Positions 19,642 through 30,274 are shown, numbered from the stretch's first letter. The stretch: 64,000 nt of DNA from Gammaproteobacteria bacterium 28-57-27 (GCA_002281735.1 NCGK01000010.1:1-64000); one strand, 5' to 3'. Notes: generated by a model not told the origin, from the sequence alone. Numbers and translations are program-made.

Positions 19642-20264
19642 GCCTTGTCCTCCACGTCGCTACCAATAATGAGCCGGGTTTCGCTGAGAAACGCATACGG
19701 CGGAACCAGAAGGTTGGTCGGCGCAGGCACGCCCTTGAAAACGCGCCCTGCCAAGTCAAAACGCGAGCCATGGCAAGGACAGAAAAAGCCGCCCTTCCAC
19801 TCTGCGCCCAGATCGGCGGGAGCCACATCCGGGCGGAACGTCGGCGCGCAACCAAGATGCGTACAGATACCCACAGCAACAAAGACCTCTGGCGTGCGTG
19901 AACGATAGGCATTTTGCGCATAAGCTGGCTGCTGATCGACTTCAGATTGCGGGTCACGCAAACCACCATCCAACGCAGCCAATTCGGCCACGCTACTGCC
20001 TGTGCGACGCAAAATATAAATTGGCATACCGCGCCATTCCACGGTCATCATCTGGCCTTCGGCCAGCTTGCCAATATCCACTTCTACCGGGGCACCGGCC
20101 GCACGGGTTTTCGCGCTGGGCTGCCAATAGCTCAAAAACGGAACCAGCGCTGCCGCCACGCCTGCGCCACCCACCACGGTGGCCGCGCCGGTCAGAAAGC
20201 GGCGACGGCGCAGGTCGACGCCTGGCTCGTCCACACTTGGGCTCGCTACGGTCTGCTCGGACAT
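19638..20264 (-). CDS. petA: Ubiquinol-cytochrome c reductase, Rieske iron-sulfur subunit
   Basis: Carries the 2Fe-2S cluster that takes electrons from ubiquinol. RRRRFLTG begins a Tat-type signal anchor, and cluster ligands are in CTHLGC and CPCHGS. The ATG at 20264 is chosen because AGGAG lies 6 nt upstream; the ATG two codons earlier directly abuts AGGAG with no spacing. First gene of petABC. Confidence 0.96.
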   Translation of the reverse strand: MSEQTVASPSVDEPGVDLRRRRFLTGAATVVGGAGVAAALVPFLSYWQPSAKTRAAGAPVEVDIGKLAEGQMMTVEWRGMPIYILRRTGSSVAELAALDGGLRDPQSEVDQQPAYAQNAYRSRTPEVFVAVGICTHLGCAPTFRPDVAPADLGAEWKGGFFCPCHGSRFDLAGRVFKGVPAPTNLLVPPYAFLSETRLIIGSDVEDKA

Positions 20265-20293
20265 CCTCATCTCCTAGGGTTAGTATTGCCTTT

Positions 20294-20311
20294 GCTTGGC
20301 CTACGCCAAGC
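20294..20311. promoter_or_regulatory. Hairpin in the petABC leader
   Basis: Perfect 7-bp arms GCTTGGC and GCCAAGC flank a 4-nt loop, about 30 nt upstream of petA in a 207-nt gap. It could be an operator or a leader structure. The rest of 20265-20471 is AT-rich and probably holds the petABC promoter; no box is strong enough to call. Confidence 0.35.
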
Positions 20312-20471
20312 GCGCAGGCTGATTTTCAATTGGGTGCAAGCATCCATGAACATCCAGTGACTGACAAGACAGAAATCGTGTGTTTTGCCTTCGGATTTTT
20401 TATGGGCATATTAGAGCCTCATAAAATACCCGTGCTTTATGTACGCAAAAAACGCTTAAATCACGATTTAT

Positions 20472-21245
20472 TCAGGCTGGATTCGGCATATCCACAAAAC
20501 AATGTTCAATGCCAAATGTGTCGGCCAGATGTTCGCCCAGGGCGCGCACACCAAAGCGCTCGGTGGCATGATGACCACAAGCGAAATAATCAATACCCAT
20601 TTCGCGAGCGATATGTACGGTCTGTTCGGAAATCTCACCGCTTAGGTAAGCATCCAGCCCCAAAGCGGCCGCCTCTGCGATATAACCCTGCGCCCCACCA
20701 CTGCACAGACCTAAACTGCGCAAGGGACGCTCAGCCTCATGGGCAGGAATGTGTAGAACTTCGCGCCCAAGAATACGCTCCAGACTGTGCTTGAGCGCCA
20801 CGCCTGTCTGTGCTTCGGGCAACACACCACGCACGCCGATACGAGCACTCGGCGCACCAAGGAAGCCTTGGGTTTCCTTCAAACCCAAGGCCATCGCCCA
20901 CTGCGCGTTATTGCCATACACCGGATGACCGTCCAGCGGCAGGTGGTAGGCAACCAGATTAATATCATGCGCGAGCAAGGTAGCAAGGCGCTTGCGCTTC
21001 ATACCCACCACGCGCGCATCCTCGCCCTTCCAGAAATAACCGTGGTGCACAAGCACCATATCGGCGCTCTGCTCCACCGCTGCTTCCAGCAAAGCCTGGC
21101 TCGCAGTCACGCCGCTGACGATACGTTTAACGCGTGAGCCACCCTCAACCTGCAAACCATTCGGCGCGCAATCCGCATAGGCCTCCACGCGCAGCAATTG
21201 CTCGCAGTAGCTCAACAGGGTTTCGCGTGCGACAGCACTCGTCAT
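20472..21245 (-). CDS. NIF3/YbgI-family GTP cyclohydrolase I type 2-like protein
   Basis: 257-residue dinuclear-metal protein. Family motifs are DCAPNGLQVEG, VLVHHGYFWKG (metal-binding histidines), NLVAYHLPLDGH, LSGEISEQTVHIARE and the C-terminal GHHATERFGVRALG. Members were named after yeast Nif3; YbgI homologues form hexameric rings, and the physiological reaction is uncertain. It lies 4 nt downstream of thrC, same strand. Confidence 0.9.
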   Translation of the reverse strand: MTSAVARETLLSYCEQLLRVEAYADCAPNGLQVEGGSRVKRIVSGVTASQALLEAAVEQSADMVLVHHGYFWKGEDARVVGMKRKRLATLLAHDINLVAYHLPLDGHPVYGNNAQWAMALGLKETQGFLGAPSARIGVRGVLPEAQTGVALKHSLERILGREVLHIPAHEAERPLRSLGLCSGGAQGYIAEAAALGLDAYLSGEISEQTVHIAREMGIDYFACGHHATERFGVRALGEHLADTFGIEHCFVDMPNPA

Positions 21246-21249
21246 GCGC

Positions 21250-22410
21250 TTAAGCCATATTGCCCAAAATGGCGGCCTTGACCTGATCGAGCGTGGCGTC
21301 GATGGTCACCATGCTCGCTTTGCTTGCGCCTTCAGCTTGGCATTGGGCAATCGCCGTGTCCGGGTCTTTCATGCCATTTCCAGTCAGCGTCAACACAATG
21401 GTCGAACCTTCAGCAATCTTGCCGCTTTGAATATCCTTTATCATCCCTGCGAGTGAAGCGGCTGAAGCAGGCTCACAGAACACGCCCTCATGGCGCGTCA
21501 ACATCATTTGTGCCGCCAGAATTTCTGCATCCGTGACTTCCGCGAACCAGCCTTCGGATTCGCGCATGACTTCCCAGGCACGATCCCAGGATTGCGGGTG
21601 ACCGATGCGAATGGCGGTGGCAATGGTTTCGGGGTGATCGACCATGTGTCCGCGCAGGAAAGGCGCCGAGCCCGCCGCCTGATAACCGACCATTTTCGGA
21701 CGCTTGCCCACAATTGCGCCGCTGGCAAACTGGCAATCGCCATTACAGAAAGCGCACGCGTCGGTCACATGCGCGCCCGTCGGCGTGGAATACTCGCAAT
21801 AACCAATCCAGTGCGCCGTAATATTGCCCGCATTACCTACCGGCAAGCAGTGGTAATCCGGCGCACGCCCCAACTCTTCAACAATTTCAAACGCTGCAGT
21901 TTTTTGGCCTTGCAAACGATACGGATTGACTGAATTAACGATGGTCACCGGCGCATGATCTGCGACTTCTTTGACCAGACGCATTCCGTCGTCGAAATTG
22001 CCACGAATCTGCAAGGTAATCGCGCCATACATCATGGCTTGCGCCAACTTACCCATGGCAATTTTGCCATCCGGAATCAGCACAAACGCGGTAATACCCG
22101 CACGTGCTGCATAGGCCGCCGCTGCCGCCGAAGTATTTCCCGTTGAGGCGCAGATAATGGCCTTGGAACCCGCTTCAACCGCCTTGGTAACCGCCATGGT
22201 CATGCCACGATCCTTGAATGAACCGGTTGGATTCAAGCCTTCGTATTTGACATAGATATCGACATCCTTACCCAACAGTTTAGGGATATTCTGCAAGCGA
22301 ATCAGCGGGGTATTGCCTTCGCCCAAACTGATGATGCGGGTATCGGCGGAAACAGGCAGGCGGTCACGGTAACGTTCGATCAGGCCGGTATAGCGAGTAC
22401 GAAAAGGCAT
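21250..22410 (-). CDS. thrC: Threonine synthase
   Basis: PLP enzyme making threonine from O-phosphohomoserine. The 386-residue product is the short class: [12 protein letters not shown], the PLP-lysine segment [32 protein letters not shown] and PVGNAGN. A GGAG lies 7 nt before the ATG. It follows hom, separated by 173 nt that hold a large inverted repeat. Confidence 0.95.
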   Translation of the reverse strand: MPFRTRYTGLIERYRDRLPVSADTRIISLGEGNTPLIRLQNIPKLLGKDVDIYVKYEGLNPTGSFKDRGMTMAVTKAVEAGSKAIICASTGNTSAAAAAYAARAGITAFVLIPDGKIAMGKLAQAMMYGAITLQIRGNFDDGMRLVKEVADHAPVTIVNSVNPYRLQGQKTAAFEIVEELGRAPDYHCLPVGNAGNITAHWIGYCEYSTPTGAHVTDACAFCNGDCQFASGAIVGKRPKMVGYQAAGSAPFLRGHMVDHPETIATAIRIGHPQSWDRAWEVMRESEGWFAEVTDAEILAAQMMLTRHEGVFCEPASAASLAGMIKDIQSGKIAEGSTIVLTLTGNGMKDPDTAIAQCQAEGASKASMVTIDATLDQVKAAILGNMA

Positions 22411-22437
22411 AATAAACTCCGACAGGTAAATCTAGTA

Positions 22438-22578
22438 TTAGCCACAGAGAACACAGAGGGCACAGAGCGTTAAAACCATTCAATCGTTGTTTCAGTTCAC
22501 TGCTCGAACGAACTACAAAACGATGAATCCATTTAATCAGTCTCTTACCTCTGTGCCCTCTGTGACCTCTGTGGCTAA
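22438..22578. repeat. Long inverted repeat of CACAGAG units between hom and thrC
   Basis: Arms 22438-22467 and 22549-22578 are 30 nt each and complementary at 28 positions; each is built from three CACAGAG-type units. The 81-nt centre is AT-rich. The layout looks like a non-autonomous mobile palindrome. Transcribed, it would form a very strong stem between the hom stop and the thrC start. The arm sequence type, built from CACAGAG units, is familiar from intergenic repeats in other proteobacteria. Confidence 0.85.
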
Positions 22579-22583
22579 AAAAA

Positions 22584-23894
22584 TTAACTCAATGACTCAA
22601 CACGAATACGCGCCACCGGGCACTTAATCGCATCCAAAGCCTCAATGCGGGCAATCGCCGCATTCATCCGCCCTTCTTTCACGCGGTGGGTCAGAATAAT
22701 CACCGGAATATCGGTTTCATCTTCGGGCGCTTCTTTTTGCAGAATGGCTTCGATGCTAATGCCCTCATCCGCCAGAATGCGCGTAATGTCAGCCAGCGCG
22801 CCGGGACGGTCTTCGGCGGTCAAACGCAGGTAATACGCTGTCTCCACTTCAGACATCGGTAAAATAGGCAGATCACGCAAGGCATCCGCCTGGAAAGCCA
22901 GGTGCGGCACGCGATTCTCCGGGTCAGCGGTCATGGTGCGCACCACGTCCACCAGATCCGCCACCACCGCCGACGCCGTAGCATCCGCGCCCGCGCCCGC
23001 GCCGTAGTACAAGGTCGGCCCGACAGCATCGCTCATCACCAGCACGGCATTCTTGACGCCATCCACATTGGCAATCAGACGGCGCTCGGGAATCAGGGTG
23101 GGGTGCACGCGCAGCTCAACCCCCTGTGGCGTGCGGCGCGCAATGCCCAAATGCTTGATGCGATAGCCCAAGGCTTCGGCATAACCCACATCGTCACGCG
23201 TAATGCGGGTGATGCCCTCGATAGTAGCCTTGTCAAATTGCAGCGGAATACCAAAGGCAATCGAGGCGAGAATGGTGAGCTTGTGCGCGGCATCAATGCC
23301 TTCCACATCAAAGGTCGGGTCAGCTTCGGCATAACCAAGGCGTTGCGCTTCGGCCAGCACATCATCAAAATCGCGCCCTTTGTCGCGCATCTCAGTGAGG
23401 ATAAAGTTGCCGGTGCCGTTGATAATGCCCGCCAGCCACTCGATGCGATTACCGGCCAAACCTTCGCGAATGGCCTTGATGATCGGAATCCCACCCGCCA
23501 CAGCCGCCTCAAAAGCCACCACCACGCCTTTTTCCTGCGCCTTGCGGAAAATTTCATTGCCGTGCAGCGCAATCAGCATTTTATTGGCGGTAACGACATG
23601 CTTGCCCAGCTCGATGGCGCGCAGCACCAGCTCACGCGCTGGTTCTTCACCGCCCAGCAACAGGCACACCACCTGCACTTCAGGATCATTGACCACCGCA
23701 AACGGATCGGTCGTCATGCGAATGCCCGTGGTGTCGCAAATACGTGGCGCATCAAGGTTACGCACCGAGGCGGCCACCACCTCAATGCCGCGTCCGGCAC
23801 GGCGCGAAATTTCATCCTGATTGCGGCGCAGCACATTGACTGTGCCGCCGCCCACTGTCCCCAAGCCCAACAAGCCAACCTTCACAGGTTCCAT
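22584..23894 (-). CDS. hom: Homoserine dehydrogenase
   Basis: NAD(P)-dependent reduction of aspartate semialdehyde to homoserine. VGLLGLGTVGGGTV is the dinucleotide-binding loop, VTANKMLIALHG the conserved active-site region and GIINGTGNFILTEM the homoserine-dehydrogenase signature. The C-terminal part (AEDRPGALADITRIL) is an ACT domain, suggesting threonine feedback control. Two adjacent ATGs are possible starts; the second matches family starts. Confidence 0.96.
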   Translation of the reverse strand: MEPVKVGLLGLGTVGGGTVNVLRRNQDEISRRAGRGIEVVAASVRNLDAPRICDTTGIRMTTDPFAVVNDPEVQVVCLLLGGEEPARELVLRAIELGKHVVTANKMLIALHGNEIFRKAQEKGVVVAFEAAVAGGIPIIKAIREGLAGNRIEWLAGIINGTGNFILTEMRDKGRDFDDVLAEAQRLGYAEADPTFDVEGIDAAHKLTILASIAFGIPLQFDKATIEGITRITRDDVGYAEALGYRIKHLGIARRTPQGVELRVHPTLIPERRLIANVDGVKNAVLVMSDAVGPTLYYGAGAGADATASAVVADLVDVVRTMTADPENRVPHLAFQADALRDLPILPMSEVETAYYLRLTAEDRPGALADITRILADEGISIEAILQKEAPEDETDIPVIILTHRVKEGRMNAAIARIEALDAIKCPVARIRVESLS

Positions 23895-23984
23895 CATTCA
23901 CGCTCTGTCAAAAAAGATTGCCCGCATTCTACCTGATACCCACCGTTCTGCGCGCCTGACCGGGAGCCTACGGCTCAAGCCTCT

Positions 23985-25223
23985 TCAGCGGTGGCGACGG
24001 CGGTAGTGTTCCAAAAAGCGTGCGATACGTTGAATAGCCTCAGTCAAGTCATCCATATTCGGCAGGAAGACCAAACGGATATGATCCGGCGCGAACCAGT
24101 TGAATCCCGTGCCCTGCACCACCAACACACGCTCTTCTTCCAGCAGCTCAAGAATGAACTGACGATCATCCTCAATCGGATACATAACGGGGTCAAAGCG
24201 CGGAAACATATACAGCGCGCCCTGCGGTTTGACACAGCTCACACCGGGAATCGAAGTCAGCATGTCATGCGCCAAATCGCGCTGGCGCAGCAAGCGTCCG
24301 CCTGCCGTGACCAAGTCGTTAATACTCTGATAACCACCCAAGGCCGTTTGAATCGCATGTTGCGCCGGAACATTCGAGCACAGGCGCATCGACGCCAGCA
24401 TGGTCAGACCTTCAATGTAATCGCGTGCATGGCGCTTGTCGCCGGACACGATCAACCAGCCCGCACGGTAACCCGCAGCACGATAGTTCTTCGACAAGCC
24501 GCCAAAAGTCACAAACAGCACATCATCAGCCAACGAGGCAATCGAGGTGTGCTCCACGCCGTCATACAGCACCTTGTCGTAAATTTCATCGGCATAAATA
24601 ATGAGCTGGTGCTGGCGCGCCACCTCAATCACCTGCTCCAGCACCTCTTTCGGATAGACCGCGCCAGTGGGATTATTCGGATTAATCAGCACAATCGCGC
24701 GGGTTTGTGGGCTGATCTTGCTACGAATATCCTCGATATCCGGAAACCAGCCCGACTGCTCATCACACACATAATGCCGTGCCGTACCGCCCGCCAAGGT
24801 GACGGCTGCCGTCCACAGTGGATAATCCGGCGCAGGCACCAGCACCTCATCATCGTTCTCCAACAAGGCCTGCATCGCCATCACAATCAGCTCGGACACA
24901 CCATTGCCGATGTAAATGTCGTCAATCTTGACCCCGCGTATACCCTTGGTCTGGGTGTAGTGCATGATGGCCTTGCGCGCAGAAAACAGCCCTTTCGAAT
25001 CGGAATAGCCCGAGGCGCTACCCAGATTAAGAATCACGTCCTGCATGATTTCTTCCGGCGCCTCGAAACCAAACGGCGCCGGATTGCCGATATTCAGCTT
25101 GATAATCCGATGCCCCTCCTCCTCCATCTGCTGCGCTCGCGCCATCACCGGCCCGCGAATGTCATAGCAGACATTGGCCAGTTTGGACGATTTACGCACG
25201 GGATTAAGCAAGGAATTGGACAT
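23985..25223 (-). CDS. alaA: PLP-dependent alanine transaminase AlaA-type
   Basis: Fold type I aminotransferase, 412 residues. Key parts are INPNNPTGAVYP, YADEIYDKVLYD and the PLP-lysine segment FGGLSKNYRAAGYRAGW, closest to E. coli AlaA (YfbQ) among the AspC-like enzymes. It lies upstream of hom and thrC on the same strand, a recurrent arrangement in beta- and gammaproteobacteria. Confidence 0.88.
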   Translation of the reverse strand: MSNSLLNPVRKSSKLANVCYDIRGPVMARAQQMEEEGHRIIKLNIGNPAPFGFEAPEEIMQDVILNLGSASGYSDSKGLFSARKAIMHYTQTKGIRGVKIDDIYIGNGVSELIVMAMQALLENDDEVLVPAPDYPLWTAAVTLAGGTARHYVCDEQSGWFPDIEDIRSKISPQTRAIVLINPNNPTGAVYPKEVLEQVIEVARQHQLIIYADEIYDKVLYDGVEHTSIASLADDVLFVTFGGLSKNYRAAGYRAGWLIVSGDKRHARDYIEGLTMLASMRLCSNVPAQHAIQTALGGYQSINDLVTAGGRLLRQRDLAHDMLTSIPGVSCVKPQGALYMFPRFDPVMYPIEDDRQFILELLEEERVLVVQGTGFNWFAPDHIRLVFLPNMDDLTEAIQRIARFLEHYRRRHR

Positions 25224-25344
25224 GGCGATCGCTCATTATTTAACAGGGCACGTCGATCAGGCCGACGTACCGACAAGGAAAGCGAGCAACATTAGGGCGC
25301 GCCCATTAAACTGTCAAACACCGCTCAAACCCAAAGACAACGCA

Positions 25345-25728
25345 GTGAAACTTCACCTCAACCTCGGCGATCAACGCTTTCTCATCCAAAACTACGGTGA
25401 AACCCATATCACCCTGAATAACCAACGCCACACCACCAGCCTGATCCTCACCCCCGAGCAGCGCCTGGACTGGCTCGTCAACGATGTAAGCCAGCTGACG
25501 GATGAACTGCTCACCCCTCTGCTCAGCGATGACCCCGAACTGATCGTGCTCGGCACAGGCCACAAACCCTGCATCCCCAGCCCCGCCGTCATGCGCTTTT
25601 TTGCCCGCCACGGCCTTGGCCTGGAGTTCGTCAACACCCCCACTGCCTGCCGCATCTACAACATCCTCGCCAGCGAGGGACGCCGCGTCGGCTGCGGCTT
25701 AATCATCCCCACAGGAGCAGCATCATGA
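25345..25728 (+). CDS. Mth938-like (DUF498) domain protein
   Basis: About 127 residues with the Mth938 fold pattern: FLIQNYGETHITLNNQRH, then PELIVLGTGHKPCIPSPAVMRFFARHGLGLEFVNTPTACRIYNILASEGRRVGCGLIIPTG. The homologous human protein, AAMDC, has no settled enzymatic role. A GTG at 25345 fits family starts better than the upstream ATG, which would run antisense into alaA. It is coupled to ycaO by an ATGA overlap. Confidence 0.82.
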   Translation: MKLHLNLGDQRFLIQNYGETHITLNNQRHTTSLILTPEQRLDWLVNDVSQLTDELLTPLLSDDPELIVLGTGHKPCIPSPAVMRFFARHGLGLEFVNTPTACRIYNILASEGRRVGCGLIIPTGAAS

Positions 25729-27473
25729 CCGAACAAACCTTTATCACCGGCAAAGATGCCGCGCTTGAAGTCTCGATTGAGCGCATGTTTGCCCGCTTGG
25801 TCGAGCTCGGTTTCGACATTGAAGAAGCGCGCTGGTTGAATCCGGTGCCACATGTCTGGTCGGTGCATATCCGCGACCGCAAGGCACCGTTTCTATTTAC
25901 CAATGGCAAGGGCGCGAGTCGCAAGGCAGCGCTGGCTTCGGCGCTGGGCGAGTATTTTGAGCGCCTTGCCACGCAGTATTTCTTTTCCGACTACGATTTC
26001 GGTGATGAACTGGCGCAGGCTGACTGGGTACACCATCCGCGTGAACGCTGGTTCCCCGTCGGCAAGGGTAAATCCATCGACAAAGCCGTTAGCGCGGGGT
26101 TGATGGATGCGGCCATGCTCGAAGCCTGGAACCCGCATGGTGATCTTAGTGCCGCTCAGCTGCTCGACCGCAATGCCGGTTTCAGCGGGCGCGGCATCTG
26201 TGCCCTGCCCTTTGTGCGCCAACGCGATGGCGAGGACGTCTTTGTGCCGGTGAATATTCTTGCCAACCTGTTTGCCAGCAATGGCATGGCGGCAGGCAAC
26301 ACCGCGTTCGAAGCGCGCACCCAATGTTTGGCTGAGATTTTCGAACGCCATGTGCGCCATCGCGTCATCAGCGAAGGTTTGTGCCTGCCCGATGTGCCCG
26401 GCGAGGTTTTGGCACGCTATCCGCAGGTGCTGCGCGCCATTGAAGCCATCGAGACCAGCGGCTTCCCGATTCTGGTCAAGGATGCCTCGCTCGGCGGGCG
26501 TTATCCGGTGCTGAGTATCATCCTGCTCAATCCGGACAATGGCGGCGTGTACGCCTCTTGGGGCGCGCACCCGCGTTTTGAAGTCGCACTGGAGCGCACC
26601 TTGACCGAGCTGCTGCAGGGGCGTGATCTCAACCAACTCGGTGACTTTCATCCACCTTCGTTCGATCTGGACGCTGTGGCCGATCCCTCCAATATGGAAA
26701 CCCATTTCATCGACCATAGCGGGCTGATTGCCTGGGACTTTTTCCATGCCACGCCCGACATTGAGTTCACCGAGTGGGACTACAGCGGCAGCACCGAAGA
26801 GGAGTTCCAGCAACTGCTGGGGCTGCTGCACGCCGAAAACCTTGAGGTGTATATCCTCGACCTGCCGCATCTTGGAATGTATGCCTGCCGTATTCTCGTG
26901 CCCGGTTTTTCCGAGGTCTATCCCGCTGCCGATCTACAAGAACACAACAGCAATGCCGCCCTGCCCTTGCGCGCATGGCTGCGCCGCCTGCCCGAACTGG
27001 ATGCACAGGAACAGCGCGCCCTGCTCAAGGCGCTGGAAGAGCATGCTTTTGCCGATGAACAACCTCTGGCCGAATTGCTTGGCCTGCTGCCTGACACAGA
27101 CTCCGCATGGGCGACGTTGCGCATCGGCGAATTGCGCGGTTGGCTGCTGCTCGCACTGAGCAAGAAAAAGAAGGCGCTCAATGATTTGCAATGGGCACTG
27201 GATTTCGGTGGCTTGTCGCTTTCTCGCGCACGCCTGTTGCGTGCCGTCACCGATGTTTTGCGTTTTCAAATCGAAAAAGAGCTTTCACTGGACAATTTTC
27301 GTCCGGTATTGATGCGTCTGCATGGTCATGAACAGCTTGCCCGCGCCGAACGTTTAGTGAATGCCGAAGAAAATCTGCCCGACCTGCCCGCGCTGGAGGG
27401 CAATAGCGGCGGAATGCGGCGGCATGGTCTTTTGCTGGAGGCCTATGCCCGCCTGCGCGAGACATACAAGTAG
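25725..27473 (+). CDS. ycaO: YcaO-family protein, E. coli YcaO type
   Basis: 582-residue YcaO protein with a C-terminal extension, the length and layout of E. coli YcaO, which aids RimO in beta-methylthiolation of ribosomal protein S12. The ATP-binding YcaO core spans roughly residues 60-400, with SRKAALASALGEYFERLA and ECLAEIFERH-like segments (here TQCLAEIFERHVRH). No precursor peptide or RiPP enzyme is nearby, so a natural-product role is unlikely. Confidence 0.9.
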   Translation: MTEQTFITGKDAALEVSIERMFARLVELGFDIEEARWLNPVPHVWSVHIRDRKAPFLFTNGKGASRKAALASALGEYFERLATQYFFSDYDFGDELAQADWVHHPRERWFPVGKGKSIDKAVSAGLMDAAMLEAWNPHGDLSAAQLLDRNAGFSGRGICALPFVRQRDGEDVFVPVNILANLFASNGMAAGNTAFEARTQCLAEIFERHVRHRVISEGLCLPDVPGEVLARYPQVLRAIEAIETSGFPILVKDASLGGRYPVLSIILLNPDNGGVYASWGAHPRFEVALERTLTELLQGRDLNQLGDFHPPSFDLDAVADPSNMETHFIDHSGLIAWDFFHATPDIEFTEWDYSGSTEEEFQQLLGLLHAENLEVYILDLPHLGMYACRILVPGFSEVYPAADLQEHNSNAALPLRAWLRRLPELDAQEQRALLKALEEHAFADEQPLAELLGLLPDTDSAWATLRIGELRGWLLLALSKKKKALNDLQWALDFGGLSLSRARLLRAVTDVLRFQIEKELSLDNFRPVLMRLHGHEQLARAERLVNAEENLPDLPALEGNSGGMRRHGLLLEAYARLRETYK

Positions 27474-27566
27474 TTGCTTAATTTGCAAAAAATCAGTTTA
27501 CCGCTGACGCGGGGTATCGTAGCCTTCCGGACTTCATAAAAACGAAACACAAAGGAGTTGGACGGC

Positions 27567-27875
27567 ATGAACCACGAACTGGCCACGCAAATCCATGCGG
27601 ATGCGCGTTTTGTTGAACTGGTTGACACGCGCAACCGCTACAACTGGATCATGGCCATCATCATGATGGTCATTTATTTTGTCTTTATCCTGCTGATAGC
27701 CTTCCAGCCCGGCTTGCTGGCCATCAAAGTCGCCGCCGGCTCCCCTATTTCGGTTGGCATTCTCGGCGGCTTTCTGGTCATTCTGATCGCCATCGGCATG
27801 ACTGGCATGTACATCATGCGCGCCAATAAAGAGTTCGACCGTCTGACGGCTGAACTGCAGGAGCATGTACGATGA
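27567..27875 (+). CDS. yjcH: DUF485 inner-membrane protein (YjcH-type)
   Basis: 102-residue protein with two membrane segments (about 30-50 and 62-85). DUF485 proteins are encoded directly before the acetate symporter ActP in many bacteria. AGGAG lies 9 nt before the ATG at 27567; the nearby TTG abuts it and is rejected. The stop overlaps actP as ATGA. Confidence 0.9.
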   Translation: MNHELATQIHADARFVELVDTRNRYNWIMAIIMMVIYFVFILLIAFQPGLLAIKVAAGSPISVGILGGFLVILIAIGMTGMYIMRANKEFDRLTAELQEHVR

Positions 27876-29539
27876 ACCCATCTCTCATTCTGCGCCCGCT
27901 GATGCTGGCCGCCGGCTTGGCTGCCATGACCTATGCGGGCATCGCGCTGGCCGCTGACACCGCCAGCGCCAAATCGGTGAATATGCCCGCCGTCATCATG
28001 TTCCTGGTATTCGTCGCCGCCACGTTGGGCATCACCTACTGGGCCGCCAAACGCACGCGCACCACCAAGGATTTCTACGCTGCGGGTGGTGGCATTACCG
28101 GCCTGCAAAACGGCCTGGCACTGGCGGGTGACTACATGTCCGCCGCCTCCTTCCTGGGTATTGCCGGACTGGTGTATGCCAACGGCTTCGACGGCCTGAT
28201 CTATTCCATCGGCTTCCTGGTCGGCTGGCCGATCATGCTGTTCCTGTTGGCGGAAAAGCTGCGCAACCTTGGCAAATACACCTTTGCCGATGTGGCTTCC
28301 TACCGTCTGGCGCAGATTCCGGTACGCACCGTAGCCGCCATCGCCTCGCTGGTGGTGGTGGCCATGTATCTGATCGCACAGATGGTCGGTGCGGGCAAAC
28401 TGATCGAAGTGCTGTTCGGCCTGCCTTACACCTATGCCGTGGTGATTGTCGGTGTACTGATGGTTCTCTATGTCACCTTCGGCGGCATGTTGGCCACCAC
28501 TTGGGTACAGATCATCAAGGCCATGCTGCTGCTTTCCGGCGCGACCTTCATGGCCTTGGCCGTACTGTACTCGTTTGGTTTCGACTTCAATGCCATGTTC
28601 AACAAGGCGATTGAAATCAGTCCGAAACACGATGCCATCATGGCTCCCGGCAGCCTGATCAAAGATCCCATTTCCGCCATTTCGCTCGGTCTGGCGCTGA
28701 TGTTCGGTGTGGCCGGTCTGCCGCATATCCTGATGCGCTTCTTCACCGTTAAGGATGCCAAAGAAGCGCGTAAATCCGTGTTCTTTGCCACCGGCTTTAT
28801 CGGCTACTTCTACATCCTGACCTTCATCATTGGTTTTGGCGCCATCATCATGGTGTCCACCAACCCCGAGTATCTGGATGCAGCCAAGAAGCTGATCGGC
28901 GGCAACAATATGGCGGCGATTCACCTGTCGCACGCCATTGGTGGCGACATCTTCCTCGGCTTTATCTCCGCCGTGGCTTTTGCCACCATCCTTGCGGTGG
29001 TGTCCGGCCTGACCCTGGCAGGCGCGTCCGCCATGTCGCATGACCTGTATGCCAGCGCCTTCCGTCATGGTCGCGTGGATGAGCAGACCGAAATGCGCAT
29101 CTCCAAATACGCCACCGTGGCGCTGGGCATTTTGGCGATTTTCCTCGGCATTGCCTTCGAAAATCAGAACATCGCCTTCATGGTCGGTCTGGCCTTCGCC
29201 GTGGCCGCATCGGCCAACTTCCCGGTGCTGTTCCTCGCCATTTACTGGCGCGGCCTGACCACGCGCGGCGCGGTGATGGGCGGCCTCGGCGGCTTGATTA
29301 CAGCCATCGTGCTGGTCGTGTTGTCGAAGACGGTGTGGGTGGATGTCTTCGGCTTCAAAGCCGCCATCGTGCCCTACAAGGATCCGGCGATCTTCTCCAT
29401 GCCGGTCGCCTTCCTGATGGCCTGGTTCTTCTCCATCACCGACAACAGCGCACGCGCCAAGGCTGAACGTGAAGCCTTCCTGCGGCAATATGTGCGCTCG
29501 GAAACCGGCATTGGTGCAGAAGGTGCATCCAAGCACTGA
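27872..29539 (+). CDS. actP: Cation/acetate symporter ActP
   Basis: Sodium:solute symporter family transporter of 555 residues with about 13 spans and an N-terminal signal-like segment ending LAADTAS. Sequence such as [59 protein letters not shown] is typical of ActP. It imports acetate and other short monocarboxylates. Coupled to the DUF485 gene and ended by a bidirectional terminator. Confidence 0.93.
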   Translation: MNPSLILRPLMLAAGLAAMTYAGIALAADTASAKSVNMPAVIMFLVFVAATLGITYWAAKRTRTTKDFYAAGGGITGLQNGLALAGDYMSAASFLGIAGLVYANGFDGLIYSIGFLVGWPIMLFLLAEKLRNLGKYTFADVASYRLAQIPVRTVAAIASLVVVAMYLIAQMVGAGKLIEVLFGLPYTYAVVIVGVLMVLYVTFGGMLATTWVQIIKAMLLLSGATFMALAVLYSFGFDFNAMFNKAIEISPKHDAIMAPGSLIKDPISAISLGLALMFGVAGLPHILMRFFTVKDAKEARKSVFFATGFIGYFYILTFIIGFGAIIMVSTNPEYLDAAKKLIGGNNMAAIHLSHAIGGDIFLGFISAVAFATILAVVSGLTLAGASAMSHDLYASAFRHGRVDEQTEMRISKYATVALGILAIFLGIAFENQNIAFMVGLAFAVAASANFPVLFLAIYWRGLTTRGAVMGGLGGLITAIVLVVLSKTVWVDVFGFKAAIVPYKDPAIFSMPVAFLMAWFFSITDNSARAKAEREAFLRQYVRSETGIGAEGASKH

Positions 29540-29564
29540 GCCGTAGCTTGAGCCACGGAAGGCT

Positions 29565-29612
29565 CCACCATTAAAAAAACCCGGCCATTGCATGCCGGGT
29601 TTTTTAATGGTG
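29565..29612. terminator. Bidirectional rho-independent terminator after actP
   Basis: A near-perfect inverted repeat with a CCCGG/CCGGG core flanked by seven As on one side and six Ts on the other, extending into CCACCATT/AATGGTGG arms. It should stop transcripts from both directions. Confidence 0.9.
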
Positions 29613-29726
29613 GACGTTTCTTGAAAAAAGACTCCGCCACGCCAGTTATGTGCTACCTTCAGCCCTGAATCTAGAAATAATTCTTATCCTTAGCCGCGCT
29701 GCTGGATTTGAAGGAGGGTATATAAA

Positions 29727-29873
29727 ATGCTTGAGACCATCGCGATTATTTTGATCATCCTGTGGCTACTCGGTCTTGTAAGCTCTTACACCATGGGTGG
29801 GTTTATTCACATTCTATTGGTCATTGCCGTTGTTGTGATACTTGTGCGCCTTATCCAAGGGCGTCGCATTTAA
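29727..29873 (+). CDS. Lmo0937/DUF5670-type small membrane protein
   Basis: A 48-residue protein with two hydrophobic segments joined by SSYTMGGFIHILLV and ending RLIQGRRI, the full pattern of the Lmo0937 family. These proteins are widespread and often near stress genes; function is unknown. A strong GGAGG lies 9-10 nt before the ATG. Confidence 0.85.
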   Translation: MLETIAIILIILWLLGLVSSYTMGGFIHILLVIAVVVILVRLIQGRRI

Positions 29874-29991
29874 CTGATCAGCCGTTGTGCGATGGCGCTG
29901 TACTGCGGCGACATCGCAACAAAACTCGTTGAGGGTTGTTTGGTGCGCAAAAATCAATTTCCCCTAATCATTTCACCTAAGAGGAATAAAA

Positions 29992-30213
29992 ATGAGCTCT
30001 ATTAATATAGTAGCAATCGCCTTGATTATCGCTGGCGCACTGGGCTTGGCTTATGGGAGCTTCAGCTACACCAAACAAACCGATAAGGCTGTAATTGGAC
30101 CCTTGGTACTTTCAGTGTCCGAAAAAGAAACCGTCAACGTTCCAGTGTGGGTCGGTGGTGGTGCCATTGTATTGGGTGGCCTACTTCTGTTAGTCGGTCG
30201 CAGAAAGCCCTAA
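29992..30213 (+). CDS. Small two-span membrane protein (DUF3185-like)
   Basis: 73 residues: a first span at about 5-23, a polar loop SYTKQTDKAVIGPLVLSVSEKETVNVPVW, and a second span ending in LLLLVGRRKP. The loop resembles proteins often annotated as DUF3185 or hypothetical. AGAGGA lies about 8 nt before the ATG. The neighbours suggest an envelope-stress role (inference). Confidence 0.7.
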   Translation: MSSINIVAIALIIAGALGLAYGSFSYTKQTDKAVIGPLVLSVSEKETVNVPVWVGGGAIVLGGLLLLVGRRKP

Positions 30214-30274
30214 TCCCTTTGCAGCAAGCAATTCACCAACTCAACATTCAATCTATTTATCGAGGATAACAACC

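Noticed and set aside
25725-27473. YcaO as a natural-product (RiPP) gene
   Set aside because: Length and C-terminal extension match E. coli YcaO, and no precursor peptide, dehydrogenase or export gene is nearby.
27674-29593. A 639-codon open frame antisense to actP
   Set aside because: Its product is His/Gln/Gly-rich without family features, while the other strand encodes a clear symporter; it is a shadow frame.
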